DNA of 64,000 nucleotides, taken from positions 388,620-452,619 of the forward strand of contig WARS01002853.1 of assembly GCA_008933995.1 (NCBI GenBank). The letters run 5' to 3'. Below the pieces are notes generated by a model, which was given only the letters and a program-made list of their open reading frames with translations, was not told the DNA's origin and did not search any database. Origin of the DNA: Datnioides undecimradiatus. Taxonomy: Eukaryota > Chordata > Actinopteri > Lobotiformes > Datnioididae. This document shows positions 47,961 through 57,808 of the stretch, one piece after another (the stretch's first letter is position 1; every line of letters starts with the position of its first letter). Position numbers and translations under genes: made by a program.

Positions 47961-48190
47961 CCCTGGGAGCACACCACGGTGAGGTTTTGTCTCGTCCTGG
48001 TTTTTTGTCTTGTGATTTCCTGTTTTATTTTGAAAAGTAACTCTCCTCTCGTTTCAGGTCACTTGGTCACTTACCAAATTTCCCACAGGGGATTAATAAA
48101 GTACTTCTACTTTCTATTCTGTTCTATTCTATTGCCCTTCCTCATGTGTCACCTGTCTGATTGTCTTCTCTGATTCCTGATTTCATATTT
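47961..48190 (+). repeat. Remnant of the 3' LTR of the gypsy element, interrupted
   Basis: Sequence after the polypurine tract resembles U3 of the solo LTR (TTGTGATTTCCTGTTTTATT, then CTCTCGTTTCAGGTCAC). It is interrupted at about 48,067-48,133 and resumes with GCCCTTCCTCATGTGTCACC before fading. No TATA or LTR end is left. Confidence 0.65.
48067..48133 (+). mobile_element. Short retroposon 3' tail inserted in the LTR
   Basis: AAATTTCCCACAGGGGATTA, then ATAAAGTACT and repeated TTCTATTCTG-like units, look like the 3' end of an RTE/Rex3-type LINE or a SINE using that tail. A similar short hairpin-plus-tail (CCCCATGGGGAAAT) occurs in opposite orientation near 55,681. Confidence 0.5.
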
Positions 48191-48498
48191 ACAACACTAT
48201 TGCTGTAAATATGAACAGAGGTGTTGATTTTATAACAAATAGTCCATTGATTTACAATAGCTTAATTTCGCTACTCTTACCATAAACTGACTATTTGGTT
48301 GAGCACGTTTTTAAAAAATTATTAAATATCTAATTAAAGTTTTTTGTGGTATCAAGTAATATAAATATGTTCACAACATTAAGGCCTGCCTAACTGACCC
48401 TAAATAGTTGGCCTACAGAGCAGACAGATAATATAAATTATGAATAAATTGATGAACATCATTATGAATACTGTAGTACTGTAATGCTATATACTGCA

Positions 48499-48573
48499 GT
48501 CAGGATGGTCTAAGGTGCTGTGTTCAGGTCGCAGTCTCCTCTGGAGGCGTGGGTTCGAATCCCACTTCTGACA
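48499..48573 (+). tRNA. tRNA-Leu(CAG) pseudogene lacking part of the D arm
   Basis: The acceptor stem GTCAGGA pairs with TTCTGAC, and the sequence ends in ACA. An anticodon stem-loop with loop TTCAGGT gives anticodon CAG. A variable arm (CTCCTCTGGAG) and the T arm GTGGGTTCGAATCCCAC, with an intact B box, are present. Compared with the usual class II tRNA-Leu layout, about 8 bases are missing after GGATGG, deleting the conserved G-rich D loop and most of the A box. It is 75 bases instead of about 83. Transcription and function are therefore unlikely. Confidence 0.8.
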
Positions 48574-48823
48574 GCAAGTGTTTTCACTGCAGCCTTCAGC
48601 TGTAACATGACATCAGGAAAGTAAAGTCCCTTTATTCGTAAAGTTGCTTTATGACATGTTCATTCACATTAGCAGGTGGTCTTCTTGTTGATCTAACCAC
48701 GTCCTTTACTTCCTCTGCTCCAACTGGACAGTTGCTTTCTGATACAACCACCCCCAGGATGTAGTTCACTTCTTGTTGCACAGTTTGTGTCTCAAGGACA
48801 GAAAAACCTGGTTTCCTGCATTG

Positions 48824-49786
48824 TTTTAAAACAGGGGTCACCAACGCGGTGCCCGCAGGCACCAGGTCCCCCGCAGCGATCACGTGAGTCGCCCGTAGGC
48901 CTGTTCTAAAAATAGCACTAGCCCAGGGGTTGCCAACACGTCGCCCAGTATCTGGGGTATCAGGGGTCAATAATATAATAACACAAATTTGATTTGTCAG
49001 TAGGTAAAACTAGTCTAAATTTCCATCCAATCAAAATTATAGGTGCCCCGCCCCCTGCCCGAGATGAAATGATTGTTTGTCAACTAGCTGTCAATCAAAC
49101 ATTTGCGCTGTGCTGCTGTCAGTCACTGGAGCTGGGTGGGGGCAGGCTGACCAGGTGCCACCGTGCCAGGCAGTTAGCGGGCTAGCCTAGCAACAATGAC
49201 AGCAGCAGAGTTCAGTCAAACAGTCCTTAACTGATGGCGGGATCATTAAAGAGGCTATGACCGGAATCATTATTCCGGGACCATAAAATTAAGACGGAGT
49301 CTGTCCGCTATTGCCGATGTCCAGCTTGGTGCGAACACTGTGCCACGGAGGGTGTGTGCGCTTTCTGCGGATGCGCTCAGGCAGCTGGAGTCGGACCTGA
49401 ACAGATGCTTCTGGTTTTCATTCTAGTGTGATGAGTCTATGGCCTCCAGTGATACAGCACAGTTTTCATACGGATGCTGTTTGCACAAATGAACATGCAG
49501 GTGTATGTTATTTGGTTTTTTGATACAGTATGCTATCTCATAATTTTTTAGATAGAAATAGAATACAACATGCACATGCTTATGAATTTAAGTTATTATA
49601 CACAATATGCGTTCTGTAATATGGTTTTTGAATGTGTTATATGCAAAACAAGCATATGCACTTGTTATATATATATGGAAATTAGCTATGTGAATAAATG
49701 TTACTAAACATGAGTAGCTCTCTGGCGCTTTCATTGTGTAAAAGTAGCTCGCAGAATATAAAAGGTTGGAGACCCCTGTTTTAAAA
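48824..49786. mobile_element. 947-bp hAT-derived non-autonomous element with TTTTAAAA target duplications
   Basis: The ends CAGGGGTCACCAAC (48,832) and GTTGGAGACCCCTG (to 49,778) are inverted repeats, flanked by 8-mers TTTTAAAA at 48,824-48,831 and 49,779-49,786. Length and TIR style fit Charlie-like hAT elements. A second TIR-like segment, CAGGGGTTGCCAACACG, lies inside at about 48,923. The interior (about 49,340-49,480) reads LRQLESDLNRCFWFSF, stop, CDESMASSDTAQF, which resembles the CDEST...TAQL block of Charlie/ZBED-type hAT transposases. This is a deletion derivative that kept a small piece of the gene. Confidence 0.85.
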
Positions 49787-49962
49787 GATAATGAAACAAC
49801 TTGTTGAAACTCATTATTCCCTCCTTCCCTGTCCAAATTAATTGTATATATTGTTCTTCCAAATCGATTTATTATTGTTTTATATGCCTCTCCTATCTTG
49901 CTGCTGTCTGTAAATTTCTGCTTTTGGGACAAATAAAGGATTTCTTAATTTTTAATTAATAC

Positions 49963-50468
49963 TGTCATGGTTTTGAGTTTCTGTTGGTGCTTTTGTTTTC
50001 AGCGCTTTTATTTTTCCCTCTTGTGTCTGTGTCTACTTGTTTCCTGTGTCTGACTAGTTCATTGGTTTCACCTGTGTCTGACTAGTTCATTGGTTTCACC
50101 TGTGTCTTGTTTGCCTGCACTCCCCAGTCTTTATATGTTGCATCACTTCCTTTGTTCTCTGTCAGTTCGTCGTGTGTGTTCATGTGCCTTCATAGTTTCC
50201 AAGTGTTTTTTCCTTGTGTGATTGGATTTCTTGTGTTTTGGACTTTTGCCTGTTTATGGACTGTGCTTTTCACCTGTTCCTTTCAGATTTGGTTGCTGTG
50301 TTTTCGGACTGACTATCTGGTCTTGACCTTGCCTGCCTCGACTAACTGTAAGCCTAAGTCCTTTCTCTTTTACCAATAAACAGTTTGCCACCTCTGCTCC
50401 TGCTCTCCGCCTGCATTTGGGTCTCTCTCCTTGAGGTCCCTGTTCCTCTGTGTGGCACATTTGTAACA
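49963..50468 (+). mobile_element. Probable solo gypsy LTR (about 506 bp)
   Basis: It starts TGTCATGG and ends TTGTAACA, with a TATA-like TTTATATG near 50,131 and AATAAA near 50,376 in the right order. Downstream of the TATA box, CAGTTCGTCGTGT matches the RNA-start region of the other LTRs here. U3 contains two adjacent 28-bp copies beginning CTGTGTCTGACTAG (50,044-50,099). The downstream flank is a CA repeat and no exact target duplication is seen, so the right border is approximate. Confidence 0.7.
50044..50099 (+). repeat. 28-bp tandem duplication in LTR U3
   Basis: Two identical 28-bp units with a partial third (CTGTGTCT). Duplicated U3 blocks are common in LTR promoters. Confidence 0.95.
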
Positions 50469-50689
50469 CACACACACACAGGGGCGAGAGAAAGCCACTG
50501 GAGGTGACATCAGCTTAAAAGGAGGGGCAACTAGAGGTAGAAGGTGAGGCAGATGGAGCAGTTGTAACAGATATTCCTGCTTCTATTCCAAAATTGTTTG
50601 AATTTTCTCGCTACCACAAATGGTCCTGGAGTTACAATAATTTAAAGAGCACTTGTAAAATGGGAGCGCCAGCTCCGCAGCAGCATGGA

Positions 50690-51646
50690 TGGCCGACAGG
50701 GAAAGACAATGCACCCGGACACTTTTAAAGAGGCTGAACATTGCAGTGAAGACAACCAGCAAGCCTCAAAGCCCCCTGCACCACCTGCTGTCCGTCAGAA
50801 GACACTGCAGGAGAGTTTCATGAAAGGCAAAGAACATCCAGGTACAGGTGACAGTTAATGCGTTATAAGTGATTAAAAATTGAATGAACCATTATTTTAT
50901 TAAACTACCCCAAATATGCAACTGAGCTACATTAGTCTTTGATGAAGCCATGTTCACCACGCTTTCATTTAGTTGAAAAACAAAGGTTCATATACTTGGA
51001 CTGTATGTATCAGAAAATATTGACAGTTTTGTTTCTAGAATGTTATTAATGGAAGTAAAAATTTTGTATATATCAGGCTAGAAATTATACATTTTTAGGT
51101 GAACAATATATCTAAATAAACTGCAATTCTACATTTTGCTGCATTATGATTGTGATTTTGATTTTCCTTTTTGTAATTTGGAAACTTTAGCTCCTTTCAG
51201 ACAATTCCCAAAGAGCCAGAGACATCACAGAGCCTTGTTAGGATGATTGTTACTGACTTGCAACCTGTTTCAATTGTGGAGGATGCCAGTTTTTGTCACT
51301 TTATGAAGGTGTTGGATTGCAGATAGCATGTCCCTGGTAGGAAAGCGTTAATGGTGGGTGAAATTCCCGAGCTGTACGAACATTTCATTGACAAAACTTG
51401 CAGATGAAGGCTTGCAATCAGAAGACAACTCACACAGCAGACAATATATCTGAACTCTTCACAAAGTTATCTGATGACTGGGGCATTGCCAACAACGTCC
51501 TTGCTGTTGTTACAGACATTGGAGCCAATATGGTCTCAGCTGTGAGGAAACATATTTCGTGTTTTTCACACACCCTCAACTTGGTTGTTAAGGATGCCAT
51601 TAAGGCTGGTTCTGGACTTGGTGAATATGCTGTTGCTAGCAACTAA
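50690..51646 (+). pseudogene. Second hAT (ZBED-like) transposase pseudogene
   Basis: Related to but distinct from the copy at 39.6-41.6 kb. Exon 1 remnant: PPAPPAVRQKTLQESFMKGK, ending at CATCCAG|GTACAG (about 50,842). After an intron, exon 2 (about 51,201 on) reads LVRMIVTDLQPVSIVEDASF with an in-frame TAG near 51,326, then EIPELYEHF. A deletion brings it to TADNISELFTKLSDDWGIAN, AVVTDIGANMVSAVRK (catalytic Asp kept) and FSHTLNLVVKDAIK, ending at 51,646. The BED finger and the whole C-terminal half are gone. A possible degenerate terminal repeat (GGTATCATCCATCCCTA) lies near 51,941-51,957. Confidence 0.8.
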
Positions 51647-51959
51647 GGAAAAAAAGATGAGTGAGCATTAGCTGTTTTCATTGAAAAACACTGGTGTCTG
51701 CTTAGTGACAGGAAGTGTTCATAATTCACAAGGGATGGTGAGAAGTCAGAATAAGGTCAACATTCAAATTCTCTTTCAGTGTAAAAAACTTGTTGTACAA
51801 TGTTTTACTGGTTTAATGCAGGTTCTTGAGCAATATGTTGATCTTTCAATTTAAGAAATTCAATTTGTATTCATTTTCATTTTTTTCATTTGTATTCAAG
51901 TCCCATAAACTAATGGTATTGTATCGAAAGGAAAAATGTTGGTATCATCCATCCCTATC

Positions 51960-52380
51960 TCAACTGAGAACTCAGATAAGGACATCTGAGGAAATACTTG
52001 AAAATAGGACACTGCAAACCCAGGTATCTCACTTATGAGAGGTCCACCCTTATTGATCCAAATTATCACTCAACCTGTGAAATGGTACTGCAGCATGAGT
52101 TTGAATAGAGATGTTGGGACTCTGAAATCATGATGTAACCCTACAAACTGGACTAAAATTATATTAGTCTCACTGATTTTAATCTTGTGCTAGCTCTCTT
52201 ATGCTTTGTTTAATTACATTAATGTGACCTTTCAAGGTTACATGGGGGAAAGAAAGAGTTTTATGTGAAGAGTTAATGATTAATCACTAAATGAAGTTTC
52301 CCAGTTTGGTATTCATAAAGTTTTGTCTATCTAATAAACCTTTAGCATCAAAAGTTTTATATAGACGCAGCCAGTTAGAT
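51960..52380. other. Short stretch without recognised gene
   Basis: No feature recognised between the hAT remnant and the first exon of the plus-strand recombinase-SET copy. Confidence 0.4.
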
Positions 52381-52385
52381 GTGCA

Positions 52386-54126
52386 CTGACCAGCATGTAC
52401 CTGGAGAAGGACCCCTGCAACGAGAATTACAAACAGGAGGTGAGAACTGCCACGGCAACATTGTGCCACTATTTATCAGAGGCCACACGACCCAGTAAAA
52501 CATTTGTTAGCGCTGTAAAACAGTTGTGATCACAAGGGAACGTGACAGGCTCTTGTTTCCATCTTCAGGTCACAAACGTTGCTCGGTTTATGTACTACAT
52601 GGACCCCAGCGTCCCATCCCTGGAGTTCGACAGGGACAGGACCAAGCAGTACTTGCGTGAGCTCTCCCAGGCCAAGCTAACCAAGCAGACCCATCTGAAC
52701 TACCTGAAGAGTCTGAAAAGGTTGGCAGAGTTAGTTGTTGTGGTTCATCTAATAACAGCAGAGTGGACAGGAACTTGACTGGCTCTCTCACACACACAAA
52801 TACTGATACTCTTCATTTGAACATTTGTACTTTCCCCCTGGAGGGTTCCTCAACTACCACACAGTCAATACCAGCCTGAGGCATGGGGATGCGACTCTCC
52901 ACAGGGACTGCAGGCACTTCATCGATTACATTAGATGTCACAAGAGAGCTGCTCAAAACAAGTCAGCAAGGAAATTGTCCAGAAGAGGTGAGTTGCTTTT
53001 GGACTTATTTAGGTGGTGTACACCACAGTTATGACACAGGTGACAGCACGGTTTATTAACACAATAGGTCTTTGTTCACAGAGATGACTTGTTGTTGGAT
53101 TGGAACCCACTGACACCACGTGGGCTGTGCTGAGGGACCATCGCATTGTCAGAAGCCAATCTCTCATGAGATGTTGTGCAGACCGCAGATTAAACAATCT
53201 TACTCCTTTTTAGTACCGATTCTGAAGAGAGCTCCAGCTGAGCTGTGCACACGCTGCCTGTGACGCTGTTTAACAAAATGGGCAGACGGAACGCCAACAG
53301 GCCTGTGACAATCTCTAAGCTCAACCGTTGACTCTGGATGGGCAGGTGACCGTCAAGGTCATCACAGATGTCACTGATGCTTCACTGGGCACTGTGCAAG
53401 TGGTGGCCAAAGGAGCAAAATGCAATGCATGGGGAGCATGTGTGCCATGAGTAGCTCTTGCATTTACAACATTTTGCCAAGACAGTGCAATGTAGGAGAT
53501 TTAAATTTGTAATCTGTAGTCTTCCTTACTAATGAAACTCCTCATTTTCCTTGACAGCACACTTCAGCAGAAGTTAGCCCAGGGAGGAACGACTCAAAGT
53601 GGTTGTCACAGTAGGGTCCAACCTTCTCACCTTTCAACATGTCATGCAAAGTTGGAAGCCCTCAGGATCTGTGGACATGATCATGGTTTTTGAGGAGGTC
53701 ACGCGCTACACAAGGACACCTCCTGGTCCAACTCCTTGTCTGTGGCATGGGAGAAAAGGGCAATGGAGTCCTAACAACATGGAGGCTCAAGACAGGGGAG
53801 GTGGTCTTAATACAGTTAGTAGGTTGTCAAAGTTATTCATGTTCGTTTAGCAAAGTAGTAAAGACAGAACCCTGTGCATTGATGTGCATTTGGATTCCTG
53901 TGAGTTCCGCCCAAACAGGACCATTTATGGACAGTACAGCAACCACTCCACGAAGCAGTCTAACCTCCGACCAAGGGTTTACATGGTGGACAATGACAGC
54001 ATGTTATTGGATGTCATTCTTATCATTGCCACCACGGACACTGACAAGAATGAAGAGCTGTTATTCGACTATGGAGTACGGAGAAAGTCCTTTGGAGCTG
54101 AGGGCTTGGACCTCCACTGGCCCTAG
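52386..54126 (+). pseudogene. Degenerate recombinase-like/SET-domain gene, copy A (KMT5A-like C-terminus)
   Basis: The spliced exons are clear. 52,386-52,439 reads LTSMYLEKDPCNENYKQE with a GTGAGA donor. 52,569-52,720 reads VTNVARFMYYMDPSVPSLEF to LNYLKSLKR. 52,844-52,987 reads FLNYHTVNTSLRHGDATLHR. 53,082 onward reads DDLLLDWNPLTP and then breaks. A deletion near 53,150 joins this exon to an intron found in full in copy B, so the catalytic recombinase exons are missing. Downstream the 3' part encodes a SET domain in two frames: GVLTTWRLKTGEVVL (about 53,770), then YSNHSTKQSNLRPRVYMVD and NEELLFDYGVRRKSFGAEGL, ending HWP and a stop at 54,126. NHS and the ELLxDYG end are SET hallmarks. The gene is dead. 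Confidence 0.7.
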
Positions 54127-54129
54127 CAC

Positions 54130-55810
54130 ATACAAGAGCCTCAGGCCAATTAATGGACCGACAAGTTCACAGTTCTTCATTCCTAGATTTGCAGAACCTG
54201 ATGGCACTGAGATGAGACCGCTCCCACCGCCCTATGAACTCCCTGTCGTGACAACAGATAAAACTGAGGCAGTGAACCTAATCTTTGGGCCCAGCCCTTA
54301 CTGGGAACTGTAAGAGCACTGCTGGAGGAGCAGATGGTAGACCATTATTTCGGTTTGTAATTTCATTTTCACAGACAACCTAAATTAAACAGACTAATGT
54401 TAGCAGTTGGTTAGCAATGTCAGATTTTAAAAATGCGTTTCCTGTCTGAGTAGTTTTGTATTTCAGTGCACAAACACCATCCATTTCGAAGGTGACTGAA
54501 CTGTGAGCTTAAGCTATCCTGAGGGAAATGTCAGAGGGAAGCAGCTACTAGATGTGTGACATTGAGGCTGATGGACTGTCCCCTTTTAGTGGTCAGAGGT
54601 TTATCAGATGACATTTCTGGGGAGCAGCTTCATGAAAACTCTCCTTCTCATCCTGTCAAAGTGAAATATGTACAGCAAACAATGTGGATGTGCTTTAACT
54701 TGAGCTATTTCTGTGTGGACCATCTGTATGAAAGGGGAAGCCAAATTGAACTGAAGTTTGATATAAAGCACGACAGACTGTAACTTCTATTCTCACACTG
54801 TGTCTCTGCTGACAGCTTTGTGGATCTGCCACAGAAATAGATCAAATCAAACAGCTGCGGATTCAGTCCGGCATAGTGTTGAATGATGTTAGTGTGCATA
54901 TAGACAGTACACATCAAAAACAGAGTCCAACAGAAACAAAAACCATGACGCTGACATGGTGTTTATCAGCTGAACCCAACCAACAAAAAATACTTTACTA
55001 CATTTAACAAGATTTTCCCAAAACTCCTGGAGTCTGCAGGCCAAAAGGGCTAAAGAATGGAGAAAGTCTGGGCCAGCCACGCATTGGGCTGTTGGACCCA
55101 GAGCTTCCTCCCCCTAAACTATCAAAAACTGAATCAACTAAGAAGGAGGTGAAAACTGGACTACCACGCCTCCGTCCTCCAAATGAATAAAGAGAAACTG
55201 AGGAAGAAAGAAGACAACAGAGTCAGAAGGCTGCTTGTCTGACAGACAGAGCTCCTTCTCCTCCAGCCACCTACTAATCATGTGATCAGGAACACCTGAG
55301 AGAGACGAGAGAGGCGGGAACAACAGCTGCCACCACCACAAGTTCAAACACAATCACAAGTTATACACATACACATTATCACATAATTAAGGGTTGCACA
55401 TTGCACTCTTACTTGCTGTTCTATTTTTTTATTTGTTTATATATTTTTTTCCCTTGCTGTAAAAAAGATGTGTACAGATTCAGTTACCATTTATTTTCTA
55501 TTTATATTTCCTTTAGCATAAATCATCTTCTCTTTTAAAGTTATTTTGTACTGTATTATTTTCTACCTGTGGGTGCTGTAATACCACCTGCTTCCATGTT
55601 ATGTGGCCCAGTGACTCCAGATCCATCCCAGATGTTATTCTTGTCCTGATTTTGGGTCGTAGTTGATTGATTGACTGATTGTCCCCATGGGGAAATTCTT
55701 CTACACAGCACTGTACTCATTGACCAAAAGGACACAACAGTGAACATAATTAACAATCCTAAGCACAAAAACCCTCCCCACCACCCTTACACAGTTACAA
55801 TCACAATCAG
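54130..55810. other. Unassigned stretch
   Basis: No gene recognised. Near 55,670-55,700 a CCCCATGGGGAAAT hairpin resembles the 3' tail of RTE/Rex3-type retroposons in minus orientation. Confidence 0.4.
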
Positions 55811-55814
55811 TTCT

Positions 55815-56150
55815 CTTACTTCCTGTTTTATGTTGAAAATCTTGTTGTCTTGTTGTTCCTGTCTTGTGTTTTTCCCGCCAGTTTTCTTTGTCAGCTGTTG
55901 TTAATTTGTGATCACTTGAATTTCTCCACCCATCTCCACAGCTGCATCTCATCCCATCATTAGCCTTCCTCAGCACCTTATATATCCCAGTTCACTTCCT
56001 TTGTTCAGTTTCCTGCTCTGAGCACCAAGCTCACTGAGCCTTATCCTACATCTGCAGTCTGTCTTTGTTCCTCCTGAAGCCTCTTTGGTTTTCAGGAAGA
56101 AATGTGATTTGACCTTTATCAGCTTTGTCCTGCTCACCTGTGTTTGGCTG
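55815..56150 (+). repeat. Possible gypsy LTR fragment
   Basis: CTTCCTGTTTTATGTTGAAA near the start recalls U3 of the other LTRs. TTATATATC (55,978) is a TATA candidate, and CAGTTCACTTCC follows. No LTR borders or target duplication are visible. Confidence 0.4.
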
Positions 56151-56344
56151 CATGTCCCCGTGTTCCTGTTGCCCCTGCACTAGTTGTCTCCAGTTTATTG
56201 ACAAAATCGTTTAATACCTCCCATGTCCCTAGTGACTCCAAATTATAATTAAAACAAATTACAACATTATAATTTAGTATCAGAAATAATTACAACATTA
56301 GACAAATGAGACTGATTGATTTTAGTACTGGAAGTGTAATCCGT

Positions 56345-57028
56345 GAGTTACTGTTAGTGATGGGTAAATGACGCCTCGTGAAGCGTGTGGCACACTCCCC
56401 CAATTGTGTCGACACAACGTGTTGGTGTGTCGCTTAATGGTGACATCTGGTGGACTTAAAAAATCATTGCAGGCTGCCTGGATAGAGTGGAGTGTGTTGC
56501 TTCAGTGGACAGAGTGGACATCAAATGATTAATTTAAGTGCTTACTGAATGAAAGAGAGGTGGATGTATTCCAATTAATTTGAATGCAACTAAAATAATG
56601 ACTAATACAGTATTCCAAATGCATAATTAACAACAAATATTTTGTTGCAAGGAAGTATAAGTGAAAATGTGAAATTAAAGTTTAAGTTTTGTGCAAATAA
56701 TTTACAACATTGGAGTGCTTGTGGACATGTTTATGAGGTGACAAGGGAGGCATCTCACTTTCTCTGCAATGGCCCACTCCTCCATCAGGTTCCGTTTCCA
56801 GGCCAGGTTTTCAGCAGTGTGGTTCTGCAGGAAGTGTTGAACCCCCAACACTGACGTACACATCTGATGTCTTTCATCAATGTAATGGCAAGTCACGGCC
56901 AGGTAAACCTCCATATTATCAGACGTCCACATATCTGCTGTTAAGCTGACTGCAGCTGCCTTCTGTATTTGTGTCTTGGTCTTCTCCTTTTCCTCTTCAT
57001 ATTTTTGGCTCACCATGTCCTTCAGAGC
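56345..57028 (-). pseudogene. Third hAT fragment: exon carrying the first catalytic Asp
   Basis: The minus-strand exon 57,028-56,759 (acceptor TTTAAG, donor GAGAAA|GTGAGA) encodes 90 residues, ALKDMVSQKYEEEKEKTKTQ, then AAAVSLTADMWTSDNMEVYL, VTCHYIDERHQM and ENLAWKRNLMEEW. TADMW carries the first DDE Asp, and the Cys/His pair of CHYI follows as in Ac-like hAT transposases. The exon has no stop. The rest of the gene is missing. At 56,348 the plus strand reads TAGTGATGGGTAAATGACGC, a plausible hAT terminal repeat; a partner was not found, perhaps because the 5' side is broken. Confidence 0.75.
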
Positions 57029-57420
57029 CTTAAATAAAAACACAAGTAAAGATAAGATAAATGCTTGAGGAAACTTTTCGTCATGAAAATAAAGAACAAA
57101 GCTACAATTTGACAACGAGTGCTTGAAATATACTGAACTACCCACCTCAGACACTTGTTCTTCCCATCATGAATCTTTTCTTCTACCTTTTTATTCAGTT
57201 TGCTGAGAGGATCTTGGCTGGTTTTGATGTGGAATTTGGTGACTCTTCTTCAAATATTCAGACCGTTCTAGAATGTTTTATTCCAACGACATCAGTCCAT
57301 TCTAGAATGAACAGACAAATACAAATGTGTATACAAATACAATATTTTATACTTGCTTATAAAATAAAGATATTGACAAACTCTAACATTTCTGGGGAGA
57401 AAAGAAAAGGACTTCAAGGA

Positions 57421-57505
57421 CTAACCAGGCCTGGCACTGTTTAGCTTCCAAGATCGGACTAGATCGGACGTGACCTGGCGTGTTCAGGGTGGTATAGCTG
57501 TAAGC
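57421..57505 (-). rRNA. 5S rRNA-derived fragment (pseudogene)
   Basis: Read on the minus strand it begins GCTTACAGCTATACCACCCT and GAACACGCC, continues with GATCTAGTCCGATCTTGGAAGC and TAAACAGTGCCAGGCCTGGT, and ends TTAGTCC. That is the 5' two-thirds of vertebrate 5S rRNA with several substitutions and a roughly 10-base insertion after GAACACGCC. The 3' third is absent. It could be a 5S pseudogene or the head of a 5S-derived (SINE3-type) retroposon; no SINE body is recognisable. Confidence 0.75.
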
Positions 57506-57808
57506 CGCTTAAGAAGGATGGATGGATAGATAGATTTTTTTTTTTTGTTGAAGCACAGTGGGAAAATTTCATGTGTTGCAGCAGCAGATAAAAAATGCAA
57601 GGGAAAATAAAATTTAAGCAGAGAGCACAAAAGTACTACACAGCTAACTACTATATGATATAGTTATTATAGTAAATTAACAGACAACAGGGAGTTTGGT
57701 TCCTCTTCTGCTGGTCTGAGTCTGTTCCCCAGTTCTGGGTCACATAGTGGACTCAAAAATCTGTTGTTTTACAGTCCGTTGTGGCCTTTCAGTGTTGTCC
57801 ATTAATTG

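Noticed and set aside
48499-48573. Intact functional tRNA gene
   Set aside because: The D arm and A box are largely deleted, so it was called a pseudogene.
49588-49932. 114-codon minus frame
   Set aside because: It spans the right end of the hAT-derived element and flanking DNA, and has no recognisable domain.
53690-54313. 207-codon plus frame as an intact gene
   Set aside because: Only its first part follows SET-domain code; the rest is out of frame with the SET end (53,884-54,126), showing a frameshifted pseudogene.
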